A stretch of DNA of 64,000 nt from Bacteroidales bacterium (lineage in GTDB: Bacteria; Bacteroidota; Bacteroidia; Bacteroidales; WCHB1-69), in assembly GCA_024685175.1 (NCBI GenBank), contig JAIKWD010000008.1:42022-106021 (forward strand), read 5' to 3'. The translations under genes and the position numbers were made by a program. Numbering within the stretch: the stretch's first letter is position 1; each line of letters opens with the position of its first letter. Of the stretch, positions 9,044-17,619 are shown piece by piece. Under the pieces are notes generated by a model, which saw only the letters and a program-made list of their open reading frames with translations, made no database searches and had not been told where the DNA came from.

Positions 9044-9510
9044 TAAGGTTCTAACTTGGGCAACGGGTAAGACACAAACTGGGAGTAGTCGGCGTTGAGC
9101 GACCAGAGTTCACGGACCAACGACGACGAGACGGCAGTCCATTGCGGGGAGGCGGGCACGAAGAGCGTCTCGACATCCGGAGCCAGCATCTTGTTGGCTT
9201 GATACATCTCCTGTTCGCCTTGATAGTCAGCGACATTGCGCACCCCGCGCACGAGGTAGCCGGCCCCTACCCTATGGCACAAGTCTACCGTAAGGCCTTC
9301 ATACGCTACGACCTCGACCTTGGGATTGTTCTCATACAATTGCTGGATCCAATTCATACGTTGTTCAACGGAGAAAAGGTCCTTTTTGTTGTAGTTATGG
9401 CCTATGGCGATATAAATTTTCTCAAAAAGAGGCAGCGTTTTCTGGACGATATCCTCGTGTCCCTTGGTAAAAGGAGAAAACGAGCCGGCAAAAACAGCAA
9501 TGGCATTCAT
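9043..9510 (-). CDS. coaD: Pantetheine-phosphate adenylyltransferase (CoaD)
   Basis: This 155-residue cytoplasmic enzyme performs the fourth step of coenzyme A synthesis, joining AMP from ATP to 4'-phosphopantetheine. The nucleotidyltransferase motif is AGSFSPFTKGHEDI at residues 8-21, containing the TxGH form of the (H/T)xGH active site. The second conserved block is RGVRNVADYQGEQEM near residues 92-106, and the SSS motif that binds ATP phosphates appears as AVSSSLVREL near 128. The length is normal. The gene is three bases downstream of tsaC and its stop overlaps the GTG of the next gene, so it sits in a tight leftward operon. Confidence 0.95.
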   Translation of the reverse strand: MNAIAVFAGSFSPFTKGHEDIVQKTLPLFEKIYIAIGHNYNKKDLFSVEQRMNWIQQLYENNPKVEVVAYEGLTVDLCHRVGAGYLVRGVRNVADYQGEQEMYQANKMLAPDVETLFVPASPQWTAVSSSLVRELWSLNADYSQFVSYPLPKLEP

Positions 9511-9513
9511 AGT

Positions 9514-10083
9514 TTAATCTCTTAAAACAGTGAAATTATAGTCATCGAGAAACTTAATGAGCCGAGAAGGCTTATAGTCGTATGAGGTGGCGTATTGTTG
9601 GGGCACTATATAGTCCATTTGGCGCAATATTTCAGGGGAGATGTCAGCAAAAGTCTGAGGAGTGGATTTCGTGGCTATATTGGCAGAAGTGGAAACGATG
9701 GGCTTGCCGAGAGTACGGATGAGTTTCTTGCAGAAATCGTGTTGTGCTATGCGGATAGCTATAGTACCATCGTCATGCACCAACTTAGAGGGCAGGTTAC
9801 GAGCCGTGGGGTAAATGAAGGTGGTAGGTCTTGAAACATGTGGAATAAGATCCCAAGCCACCAACGGGATGTGCTCAACATACATAGGCAGTCTTTCAGC
9901 GGAATCCAGGAGGATGATCATGCTCTTTTTTTCGTCACGGCGCTTGATATGATAAATTTTCAGCAAGGCTTCTTCGTTGGTGGCGTCACAACCGATCCCC
10001 CATACCGTGTCAGTGGGATAGAGCAATATCTTCCCAGCACGCAATAGTTCAGCACATTTTGCAATTTCTTGTTCCATTTTCAA
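9514..10083 (-). CDS. tsaC: L-threonylcarbamoyladenylate synthase (TsaC/Sua5/YrdC family)
   Basis: The 189-residue protein is the short YrdC/TsaC form without the extra Sua5 domain. It makes threonylcarbamoyl-AMP from threonine, bicarbonate and ATP, the first step of the t6A37 tRNA modification. Family motifs are LLYPTDTVWGIGCDA near residue 20, IYHIKRRDEKKSM near 45, and IAIRIAQHDFCKKLIRTLGKPIVSTSAN near 110-140. It is the first gene of the leftward operon, and a TGTACTTTTG promoter (10103-10112, complementary strand) lies about 20 bases ahead of the ATG. That promoter is back-to-back with the C25 peptidase promoter. Confidence 0.93.
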   Translation of the reverse strand: MKMEQEIAKCAELLRAGKILLYPTDTVWGIGCDATNEEALLKIYHIKRRDEKKSMIILLDSAERLPMYVEHIPLVAWDLIPHVSRPTTFIYPTARNLPSKLVHDDGTIAIRIAQHDFCKKLIRTLGKPIVSTSANIATKSTPQTFADISPEILRQMDYIVPQQYATSYDYKPSRLIKFLDDYNFTVLRD

Positions 10084-10102
10084 GAAGTTTTTTTAGCAAG
10101 CG

Positions 10103-10129
10103 CAAAAGTACAAATTTTTTATATCTTTG
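10103..10129. promoter_or_regulatory. Back-to-back divergent promoters for tsaC and the C25 peptidase
   Basis: CAAAAGTA at 10103-10110 is the complement of a leftward -7 element, TACTTTTG. TATCTTTG at 10122-10129 is a rightward -7 element. Both match the Bacteroidota consensus TAnnTTTG, and 11 bases separate them. The leftward box reads TGTACTTTTG when extended. Neither has a clear -33 TTG at 19-21 bases. Confidence 0.7.
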
Positions 10130-10190
10130 CCGCCTTTAAAAGAATTCGGTTTTCTTCTAAAAAAATTGAAATAACTATTTAACCATTAAT

Positions 10191-13100
10191 ATGAAAAAAG
10201 TATTTTCTATCGTAGTTTTAATGCTGGCTGCCACCCTATTTTCTTTCGGCCAGCACTATATTGTTAAACATAGCGATTACAATCGTGTAAATCTTTCCTT
10301 CAAGCCTGCAGAAGTTCAAGTCAAGGAAGTTGCACATCCCGATGGAACTTACTCAAAGGTATTCATGGAAGATTATTTGACCAATCGCACTGTTGGGTGT
10401 CCTGAGCTTCCCATGATGTCCAAGTTAATTGAAATCCCGTTGTGTGATTCAGTAATTGCTACCATCACCGAGTCCTCATACGAAGAGTTCACGGCTGCCG
10501 AGTTGGGTATTGGGCATGACATCATCCCCGTACAACCCGCTTATGCCAAGTCATATACCGGCGAAAGACCATTCGTCAAGAACGCTGAAGTATACAGCAC
10601 CAATGACTTCTATGCCGAGCCGCTGGTTCGCGTGGAGAAGAGAGGTACGTTGCGCGATATGACCATGGCCACCATTTATGTATCACCCATGCAATACAAC
10701 CCGGTAACCAAAAAGGTCCGTATCTACACCAAGCTCGAGGTGACAATCACCTATGTCAACGCCAACATTCCTGGCACATACGAGATGAAGAGCAAGTATG
10801 GCAGCCCTATGTTCAAGGTTGCTTCCGAAGCAGTCATCAACCCCATGGAGACCCGCGACGAGTTCAATGGTGCTCCTATCAAATATCTCATAATAGCTCA
10901 CTCCATGTTCGCCAACAACGACAAGCTCAACCAGTTAATCGCCTGGAAGAAACGCTTGGGCTACATTGTCGAGGTCGGCTATACCAGTGATGCCAATGTA
11001 GGCACGACCACCACTTCCATCAAGAATTTCATCATGACGCACTATACGAACGCCACACCAGAGAATCCTGCACCGACGTTCCTGCTTTTTGTTGGCGACG
11101 TAGCCCAAATACCCTCATTCAACTGTCCCGCCGGCAACGGATTGAGTGCACATGTCTCAGATCTCTATTACGCCACTTGGACTTCCGGCGATGTTCTTCC
11201 CGATTGTTACTATGGCCGTCTCTCCGCAGAAAATGTCAGTCAACTGACTCCTCAGCTTGATAAAACATTGATGTACGAGCAATACACCATGCCCGACCCG
11301 TCCTATCTTGGCAAAGCTGTGCTCATTGCAGGTACGGATGCCAATTATGGAGGAAAACATGGCGATGGACAAGTCAACTACATTTATAACAACTATATAA
11401 ATCCCAACTCGACCACTCATGACTACACCACTGTTTACAAGCACAATTACAATTGTACTTCGCAAGCCGCGACCATCCGTAGCGAGATTGGTGCGGGTGT
11501 AGGTTGGGCCAACTATACCGCCCACGGCAGCGAAACCGGCTGGGCCGATCCCAGCTTCAGCAATTCTGATGTTCCTCAAATGAACAATGTTGACAAATAT
11601 GGCATTATGATCGGAAACTGCTGTGTAACCGGCAAGTTCAACTATTCATCCCCTTGTTTTGGTGAGACTTTATTACGTGCTGCCAACAAGGGAGCCGCTC
11701 TCTACATCGGTTGTTCGGAAAACTCTCTCTGGGACGAAGACTTTTACTGGGCTGTCGGCGTACGTTCTAACATCAACGCCAATCCGACATACAGCGTCAA
11801 CAACTTGGGTGCATACGACAGAAACTTCCATACTCATGGTGAAGATCATTCCAAATGGGTCACCTCCGCAGGTGGAATTATCCATGGTGGCAACATGTCT
11901 GTTGAATCATCAACCTCCGAAAACAAACAATACTATTGGGAGATATATCACATATTTGGCGATCCATCTATCAAGCCGTATCTTGGCATACCCTCCACAT
12001 TACCAGTCATTGCAGACGAAGTGCTCATGATAGGTGCTATCCAATACCAAGTGGAAGCTGTCCCTTACGCATATTGTGCTCTTACTCATAATGGCACGTT
12101 GGTTGGCTCCGCATTTGCCGATGAAAACGGCATTGCCAACATTACTTTCGACGCGCTTGGGGATACTGGCAGATACGAGCTGGCCGTCACCGCTCAAGAT
12201 TATATCCAATATTTCAAAGATGTGAACGTCCTCACGCCCACAGGCGCATACGTAGTGGCTAGCACTATTGAGCTCACACCCAACTCACAACCTATTAACG
12301 GCTCTTCCGTAAGCTACAACCTGACACTGTCCAATCTCGGCATCAGCAACGCCAGCAACATCACTGCCGTAATGACTTCACAGACTCCAGGCTACGAGGT
12401 GACCCAAAACACGGTCAACTGCAGCTCTCTCTCCGTCAGCAACCCACAAACATTCACGAACGCTTTTACAGTATCCATCCCTCAATACGCTGAAGATGGA
12501 GACAAAGCCAGCTTCAAAGTAACTGTTTCTTGGGGCAACAACAGTTCCTCAAAGAATGTCACCTTAAATGTAATTGCCCCGAAGGTGCAAATGCAATCCT
12601 CCACCTTCCAAGGATCGGGTAACTCATTTGAGCCGGGCGATCAAATAACCGCCAATATCGTTCTGAAAAACATCGGACATGCCAATGCCCAAAACGTCCG
12701 TGCCGACTTAACCTGTAATTATTCCGGCGTAACGGTTGCCACCGATATCCAAAACATCCCTACTATAGCAGCTGACAATCAACAGACTGTTACCTTTGAC
12801 GTTAATATTTCCAGCACGATTCCAACCGTATCCATCGTACCTCTCTACTTCCATACTTTCTTTGAAGGCAAGCATCTAAAAGACACTCTTTATCTCACCG
12901 TTGGTAAAGCCATGGAAGATTTTGAGAGTGGAAACCTAACCCAATACAATTGGACAAACAACAACAATCCTTGGGTCATTACGACCAATGCGCCCTACGC
13001 CGGCAACTATTGCGCTCGCTCCAAAGAAGGTTTGAGTGACGGCACAGGCAGCTGGTTTGGTACATCCACCTATTCCGTCTCAGCCATGCAAATCACCATT

Positions 13101-13646
13101 AACGTTAATATGAGCGACAATCTTTCATATTTCAGAAGAGTGTCCTCAGAACAGCGCTGGGATTTCTTCAGACTATACATTGACGGCAACGTAATGGAGG
13201 AAGCCTCCGGTACCGTCAACTGGGGTCAGATGACCTTCCCCGTAACCACCGGTACCCATACCATCAAGTTCTCCTACGAGAAAGACGCCAGCAACGCTGC
13301 TGGTAGCGACTGTGCCTGGGTTGATAACATCATCCTGCCTGGAATAGGCACCCGTGTAATCGAAGACATTGTCGATCCGACAGGCATTGCTGACCATGAA
13401 GGACAAAATGTCGCCATGGTGCGCGTGTACCCCAACCCTGCTACCAACCAAGTAACTGTAAACAGCAACGAGCCTATCCGTCAAATAGCTGTTTACGACC
13501 TCAGCGGCCGTATGGTGGAGATACTGGACGCCAATGGTGATGAATCCGTCACCATCAACGTCAACAAGTTGCAAGGCGGTATCTATTTCATCCGCACCAC
13601 TCTTGAAAATCAACAAGTCAAAACTTCCAAACTCATCAAGCAATAA
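10191..13646 (+). CDS. Gingipain-type C25 family cysteine peptidase, T9SS cargo
   Basis: The 1151-residue secreted protein has a signal peptide ending near FSFGQ (about residue 21). A C25 propeptide-like region covers about 22-215 and the peptidase domain about 220-600. The catalytic pair is visible as YTAHGSE with His445 and NCCVTGKF with Cys477-Cys478; by alignment with gingipain (ACVNGDF) Cys478 should be the nucleophile. Ig-like and CARDB-like modules follow (about 615-890). Next is a jelly-roll domain starting at MEDFESG (about 905-1050), as in cleaved adhesins. The type A T9SS signal (VRVYPNPATNQ to KLIKQ, about 1078-1151) comes last. It should be secreted by T9SS and either anchored or released. 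Substrate specificity (Arg, Lys or other) cannot be inferred. It has its own promoter at 10122. Confidence 0.9.
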   Translation: MKKVFSIVVLMLAATLFSFGQHYIVKHSDYNRVNLSFKPAEVQVKEVAHPDGTYSKVFMEDYLTNRTVGCPELPMMSKLIEIPLCDSVIATITESSYEEFTAAELGIGHDIIPVQPAYAKSYTGERPFVKNAEVYSTNDFYAEPLVRVEKRGTLRDMTMATIYVSPMQYNPVTKKVRIYTKLEVTITYVNANIPGTYEMKSKYGSPMFKVASEAVINPMETRDEFNGAPIKYLIIAHSMFANNDKLNQLIAWKKRLGYIVEVGYTSDANVGTTTTSIKNFIMTHYTNATPENPAPTFLLFVGDVAQIPSFNCPAGNGLSAHVSDLYYATWTSGDVLPDCYYGRLSAENVSQLTPQLDKTLMYEQYTMPDPSYLGKAVLIAGTDANYGGKHGDGQVNYIYNNYINPNSTTHDYTTVYKHNYNCTSQAATIRSEIGAGVGWANYTAHGSETGWADPSFSNSDVPQMNNVDKYGIMIGNCCVTGKFNYSSPCFGETLLRAANKGAALYIGCSENSLWDEDFYWAVGVRSNINANPTYSVNNLGAYDRNFHTHGEDHSKWVTSAGGIIHGGNMSVESSTSENKQYYWEIYHIFGDPSIKPYLGIPSTLPVIADEVLMIGAIQYQVEAVPYAYCALTHNGTLVGSAFADENGIANITFDALGDTGRYELAVTAQDYIQYFKDVNVLTPTGAYVVASTIELTPNSQPINGSSVSYNLTLSNLGISNASNITAVMTSQTPGYEVTQNTVNCSSLSVSNPQTFTNAFTVSIPQYAEDGDKASFKVTVSWGNNSSSKNVTLNVIAPKVQMQSSTFQGSGNSFEPGDQITANIVLKNIGHANAQNVRADLTCNYSGVTVATDIQNIPTIAADNQQTVTFDVNISSTIPTVSIVPLYFHTFFEGKHLKDTLYLTVGKAMEDFESGNLTQYNWTNNNNPWVITTNAPYAGNYCARSKEGLSDGTGSWFGTSTYSVSAMQITINVNMSDNLSYFRRVSSEQRWDFFRLYIDGNVMEEASGTVNWGQMTFPVTTGTHTIKFSYEKDASNAAGSDCAWVDNIILPGIGTRVIEDIVDPTGIADHEGQNVAMVRVYPNPATNQVTVNSNEPIRQIAVYDLSGRMVEILDANGDESVTINVNKLQGGIYFIRTTLENQQVKTSKLIKQ

Positions 13647-13649
13647 TCC

Positions 13650-14207
13650 ATGGCGAACACATCAGCCCAATACGATGAGATCATCAAGCGTTGTCTTGAC
13701 ATCTTCTCCAAGAAGGCCATTGACTACGGTACGGCTTGGCGCATCCTGCGCACGCCGTCCCTGACGGACCAGATCTACATCAAGGCCAACCGCATCCGTA
13801 GCATTCAGGAGAAGGGCGAAGCCCGCGTCGCAGAAGGTATCATCCCCGAATTCATCGGCATCGTCAACTACTCCGCTATGGCCCTCATCCAATTGGAGAT
13901 CGGCGTTGCCAACGATGCCGCCCAGATGGAGATGGCCCCCGAGAAGGTCACCGACCTTTTCACCCAGAAACTCCAACAGGCCAAGGCCTTGATGATGGAC
14001 AAGAATCACGATTACGACGAGGCCTGGCGCCAAATGCGCATCAGTTCCCTCGACGACATCATCCTGATGAAGATTTTTCGCATCAAGTCCATCGAAGACC
14101 ACGAAGGCAACACCATCATCTCGGAAGGTCTCGACGCCAATTACTACGACATCATCAACTATTCTGTATTCGCCCTCATTCGACTTATTCTTGAGGAAGA
14201 AAAATAA
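13650..14207 (+). CDS. DUF1599 protein made of two tandem copies
   Basis: The 185-residue cytoplasmic protein is an internal duplication. Residues about 7-80 and about 93-180 share the same order of motifs: KAIDYGTAWRIL against NHDYDEAWRQM, QIYIKANRIRSI against IILMKIFRIKSI, and IVNYSAMALIQLE against IINYSVFALIRLI. I recognise it as DUF1599, a small helical domain that Pfam has linked with nucleotide modification; the activity in this context is unknown. It begins three bases after the C25 peptidase stop, with no promoter of its own, although the two products work in different compartments. It is followed 15 bases later by the BT_3928-type gene. Confidence 0.8.
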   Translation: MANTSAQYDEIIKRCLDIFSKKAIDYGTAWRILRTPSLTDQIYIKANRIRSIQEKGEARVAEGIIPEFIGIVNYSAMALIQLEIGVANDAAQMEMAPEKVTDLFTQKLQQAKALMMDKNHDYDEAWRQMRISSLDDIILMKIFRIKSIEDHEGNTIISEGLDANYYDIINYSVFALIRLILEEEK

Positions 14208-14222
14208 TTTTTACAAATAACT

Positions 14223-15398
14223 ATGGACACTACAAAAGAACCCATTTGGTTGAAAATCATACGCATCTTATTGGCATGCGTATTCTTGTTCTCCAGTTTC
14301 ACCAAGGCCGTGGACCCGGTGAACTTCGGCATCACGATGAACGACTATTTCGTCTCTTTCGGGATGGGATTCTTGCATCCTCTGGCACAATTCGCCGCAA
14401 TCGTGGCCATCTCCTGCGAATTCATTCTCGGCTGCATGATGCTGTTCCGCATCAAGCCCAGACTTGCCGCCTGGGGCTACCTTCTGTTTATGGTGTTCTT
14501 CTTCTTCCTGACCCTGTGGCTTGCCGTGGCCGAATACCTTGAGGTGAAAGGCATCCACGACTTCGGTGTGGTCAAGGACTGCGGCTGTTTTGGACAGGCC
14601 GTCAAGATGAGCAATCTGCAAACCTTCTTGAAGAATGTGGTACTCATCATCCCAACCATCATCGTCTTCGTCTTCCGCAAACGTATCCCGGCCAACAGAC
14701 TGGGTTCCTGGCTCCAATGGCTCTGCATCCTGCTGTTCGCCCTCATCGCCGTAATATTCCAGATACATTGCATACGCCATCTGCCCGCCATCGACTTCAC
14801 CGACTGGAAGAAAGGCAACGATGTGACCAGTTTCATAGAACAACCCGCCCAAAAGGAGGTCCTTTTCATCTATCGCAACAAGGCCGACGGACAAGAGATC
14901 ACCCTCACGCCGGACGAGTTGATGCAACAAGAGGACGAGTTCTACGAAGTCAACGACTATGTGGACCGCAAGGACAGCGTCATCAAAGACATCGTGCGTG
15001 CCAAGATCGACGGGTTCAATATGCTGGACGAGAACGGAGCCGACCACGCCTACGAACTCATCAGCCACGACAACGACAAAGACCTTTACGTGCTCTATAT
15101 GCACGATCTGAGCGAGACCAAGGCCAAGGGCTTGGAGAAAGCCAAGAAGCTGGCCGCCGACTGTATGGAGAAAGGCATCGATTTCGTGGCCGTATCCAAC
15201 TCTTCCGAGGAAGAAATAGCCAAATTCGTGAAAAACAACGACTTGCAGTTTCCGGTCTATCATAACCCCATCGATCCTGTGAAGGGACCGTTTATGGTGC
15301 GTGACGCCGTGCGCTCGAACCCGGGCATCATCCTCTTCAACAAGGGTGTGGTGGTCGACAAATGGGCATGGCGCGATTTCCCGACCTCGGCACGCTAA
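14223..15398 (+). CDS. BT_3928-type DoxX/MauE-like membrane protein fused to a thioredoxin-like domain
   Basis: The 391-residue protein has four N-terminal membrane segments (about 12-185) of DoxX/MauE type. They contain the paired-cysteine motif DCGCFG near residue 120, a hallmark of redox-associated MauE-like proteins. After a linker, a C-terminal thioredoxin-fold region (about 285-391) ends in GIILFNKGVVVDKW. It lacks a CxxC, so it is not itself a classical thiol reductase. The architecture corresponds to the BT_3928 family found widely in Bacteroidota. A role in moving reducing equivalents across the inner membrane is plausible but unproven. The next gene, prmC, starts two bases after its stop. 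Confidence 0.82.
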   Translation: MDTTKEPIWLKIIRILLACVFLFSSFTKAVDPVNFGITMNDYFVSFGMGFLHPLAQFAAIVAISCEFILGCMMLFRIKPRLAAWGYLLFMVFFFFLTLWLAVAEYLEVKGIHDFGVVKDCGCFGQAVKMSNLQTFLKNVVLIIPTIIVFVFRKRIPANRLGSWLQWLCILLFALIAVIFQIHCIRHLPAIDFTDWKKGNDVTSFIEQPAQKEVLFIYRNKADGQEITLTPDELMQQEDEFYEVNDYVDRKDSVIKDIVRAKIDGFNMLDENGADHAYELISHDNDKDLYVLYMHDLSETKAKGLEKAKKLAADCMEKGIDFVAVSNSSEEEIAKFVKNNDLQFPVYHNPIDPVKGPFMVRDAVRSNPGIILFNKGVVVDKWAWRDFPTSAR

Positions 15399-15400
15399 GT

Positions 15401-16255
15401 ATGACCATTCGGGAACAGACCCATATTATCATTGACACTTTGCAGCCGCTTTACGACGATCGTGAGGCGGCTGCAATTGCGAAGGCGTTGTTGCAAGCCC
15501 GCTTGTCGCTGCCGGCGCACGAGTTGGCCTTGCGCGGAGGCGAGTCCCTCGCTGCCGGTTTGGTGCAACGGCTGGCCCAAGACGTGGAGAAGCTGGAGCA
15601 AGGAACGCCCTTGCAATACGTGTTGGGCGAGGCGGAATTCTACGGCCTCACGCTGAAGGTCACTCCCGCCACACTCATCCCCCGTCCGGAGACGGAGGAG
15701 CTGGTCACGACGGCCGTCGAGCGCTGCCGGGAGCTCGTCAACCCCAGTATCTGGGACGTGGGCACGGGCAGCGGCTGCATCGCCATCGCGTTGGCTAAGC
15801 ACTTGCCCAACGCCACCGTATTCGCCACCGACATCTCGGATGCCGCCCTCGCGGTGGCACGCGAGAACGCCGACACGTGCGAAGTAAACATCACCTTCGC
15901 CCTGCACGATATGACGGAGACGGAGCACATACCCTTCGCCGGACGGAAGTTCGACCTCATCGTCAGCAACCCGCCCTACATTCCGCAGTCGGTGCGTGCG
16001 GAGCTGCATCGCAACGTGGCGGACTACGAGCCCGCTACGGCACTCTTCGTGCCCGACGACGACCCACTTGTGTGCTACAGGGCACTGGCAAACATCGGAA
16101 CGGCTTGTCTTGCACCGAAGGGGATTCTCATCGCCGAAACCTTCGAGAACTTCCACAACGATTTGAAGATAATGTTCAAGGCACATGGTTACAGACGTTT
16201 TGAATCGCTGAAGGACATCAATGGCAGGAAAAGGATGATAATCACGGGAGAATAA
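15401..16255 (+). CDS. prmC: Release factor glutamine methyltransferase (PrmC/HemK)
   Basis: This 284-residue S-adenosylmethionine-dependent enzyme methylates the Gln of the GGQ motif in peptide chain release factors. It has an N-terminal helical domain (about 1-75) followed by a Rossmann methyltransferase domain. The SAM motif is IWDVGTGSGCIAIAL near residue 110 and the catalytic NPPY is in FDLIVSNPPYIPQ near 180. An in-frame ATG at 15362 would overlap the previous gene by 37 bases. The ATG at 15401, two bases after that gene's stop, gives the normal family N-terminus and is preferred. A palindromic terminator (16269-16298) follows the gene. Confidence 0.93.
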   Translation: MTIREQTHIIIDTLQPLYDDREAAAIAKALLQARLSLPAHELALRGGESLAAGLVQRLAQDVEKLEQGTPLQYVLGEAEFYGLTLKVTPATLIPRPETEELVTTAVERCRELVNPSIWDVGTGSGCIAIALAKHLPNATVFATDISDAALAVARENADTCEVNITFALHDMTETEHIPFAGRKFDLIVSNPPYIPQSVRAELHRNVADYEPATALFVPDDDPLVCYRALANIGTACLAPKGILIAETFENFHNDLKIMFKAHGYRRFESLKDINGRKRMIITGE

Positions 16256-16268
16256 CACAATGACGTAT

Positions 16269-16298
16269 TGTAGAGACACGGCGTGCCGTGTCTCTACA
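16269..16298 (+). terminator. Perfect palindromic terminator/repeat after prmC
   Basis: TGTAGAGACACG at 16269-16280 is exactly complementary to CGTGTCTCTACA at 16287-16298, with a 6-base loop and a T-run (16299-16306) after it. The T-run merges into the promoter TGTATCTTTG of the next gene (16306-16315). The ends TGTAG/CTACA also occur in the hairpin at 27934-27965, which suggests a dispersed palindromic repeat used as a terminator. Confidence 0.8.
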
Positions 16299-16305
16299 TT
16301 TTTTT

Positions 16306-16315
16306 TGTATCTTTG
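16306..16315 (+). promoter_or_regulatory. Promoter -7 element of the PLP lyase gene
   Basis: TGTATCTTTG matches the Bacteroidota -7 element TAnnTTTG with an added TG before it. It lies in the tail of the prmC terminator and 53 bases ahead of the ATG at 16369. It also rules out an upstream in-frame start at 16288. Confidence 0.7.
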
Positions 16316-16368
16316 CAACCGCCTTTTGGGGCGACATTCCTTTTAACAACAATCTTAAACATTTCAAT

Positions 16369-17565
16369 ATGGAAAAATTCGATCCCGCAACCAACCTTGA
16401 AAGATTGGACAAAAAAGACGCCTATCGTGGCGTAAACCCTGCTATCTGCGATAGCGCCACCTTTATGTTTGAACAGGCCAAGACGATGACCGACACATTT
16501 CACGGCGAAACCGAGGGCTATTTCCTCTACTCTCGTCACTGGAATCCCAGCACTCTCTCCTTGGCACAGTCATTGGCCGCCATCGAAGGCACCGAGTTGG
16601 CTTGGGCCACCGGTTCCGGTATGGCCGCCATCACCGTCGCCTTGTTGCACGAAGTGAAGAGTGGCGACCACATCGTGTCCAGTATGACCACCTACGGCGG
16701 CACATTCGCCTTCTTGAACAACTACCTCAAGAAGTTCAACGTAGACGTCACGTTCGTGAATATGCAGGACCTCGATGCCGTGAAAAAGGCCATCCGTCCC
16801 AACACCAAGGTTCTCTACACGGAGACGATGAACAACCCGTTGCTCCGCATCGCCAACATCCCCGAGCTGAGCAAGATCGCGCACGCTGCCGGTGCAAAGT
16901 TGTTGGTTGACAACACCTTCACCCCGATGATTTTCTCGCCCTACCGTCTCGGCGCCGACGTGGTCATCTACAGTATGACCAAATACGTCAACGGCATGAA
17001 CGACTGTGTGGCCGGTGCCATCTGCGGTACGGCCGAATACATCAACTCCCTCATCGACGTGAACAACGGCACGGCTATGTTGCTCGGTCCTGTGTTGGAC
17101 ACCTTCCGTTCCACCAGCATCCAGAAGAACCTACACACCTTGCACATCCGTATGAAGAAGCACGGTGAGAACGCTATGTATCTGGCCAAGCGCTTCAAAG
17201 AGACCGGCATCAAATACAACTATCCCGGCCTTCCCGAGCACGTGGATCACGAACTTTTCAAGTCAATGATGAACGAAGGCTACGGCTTCGGCGGTATGAT
17301 CTCCATTGATATGGGTACGGCCGAGCGCGCTTCCGCCATTATGGAGAAGATGCAGGAACTTGGCGTCGGCTACCTGGCCGTCAGCTTGGGCTACTTCAAG
17401 ACCCTGTTCAGCAACTCCGGCAAGTCCACCTCCTCCGAGGTGCCCGATAACATCCAGAAGGAGATGGGTATGAGCGAAGGCCTTATCCGCTTCTCCGTCG
17501 GCTTGGACAACGATCCGGAAGCCACCTTCCAACTCATCAAGCAAGCCATTGACGCCACGAGATAA
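16369..17565 (+). CDS. Cys/Met-metabolism PLP-dependent lyase (gamma-lyase type)
   Basis: The 398-residue cytoplasmic enzyme belongs to the trans-sulfuration family of fold type I PLP enzymes. The Schiff-base lysine is Lys205 in VIYSMTKYVNG. The phosphate-binding ATGSGMAAI lies near residue 80, and LLVDNTFTPMIF near 180 carries the cofactor-binding Asp. The conserved SLGYFKTL is near 345. Family members are cystathionine gamma-synthase, cystathionine or methionine gamma-lyase and O-acetylhomoserine sulfhydrylase; motifs alone do not separate them. MNDCVAG in place of the usual GHSDVxGG after the lysine is a departure typical of the lyase-like branch in Bacteroidales. The ATG at 16369 is preferred because the promoter (16306-16315) lies downstream of the alternative start at 16288. 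Confidence 0.88.
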   Translation: MEKFDPATNLERLDKKDAYRGVNPAICDSATFMFEQAKTMTDTFHGETEGYFLYSRHWNPSTLSLAQSLAAIEGTELAWATGSGMAAITVALLHEVKSGDHIVSSMTTYGGTFAFLNNYLKKFNVDVTFVNMQDLDAVKKAIRPNTKVLYTETMNNPLLRIANIPELSKIAHAAGAKLLVDNTFTPMIFSPYRLGADVVIYSMTKYVNGMNDCVAGAICGTAEYINSLIDVNNGTAMLLGPVLDTFRSTSIQKNLHTLHIRMKKHGENAMYLAKRFKETGIKYNYPGLPEHVDHELFKSMMNEGYGFGGMISIDMGTAERASAIMEKMQELGVGYLAVSLGYFKTLFSNSGKSTSSEVPDNIQKEMGMSEGLIRFSVGLDNDPEATFQLIKQAIDATR

Positions 17566-17590
17566 TTCGTGTCGATATATGATTTCCCCA

Positions 17591-17615
17591 AAAGGCGCCA
17601 AAAATTGGCGCCTTT
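17591..17615 (+). terminator. Intrinsic terminator after the PLP lyase
   Basis: AAAGGCGCC at 17591-17599 pairs with GGCGCCTTT at 17607-17615, with a 7-base loop, and is followed by a continuous T-run. The T-run continues directly into the TATTTTTG promoter of the MATE gene at 17620-17627. Confidence 0.88.
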
Positions 17616-17619
17616 TTTT

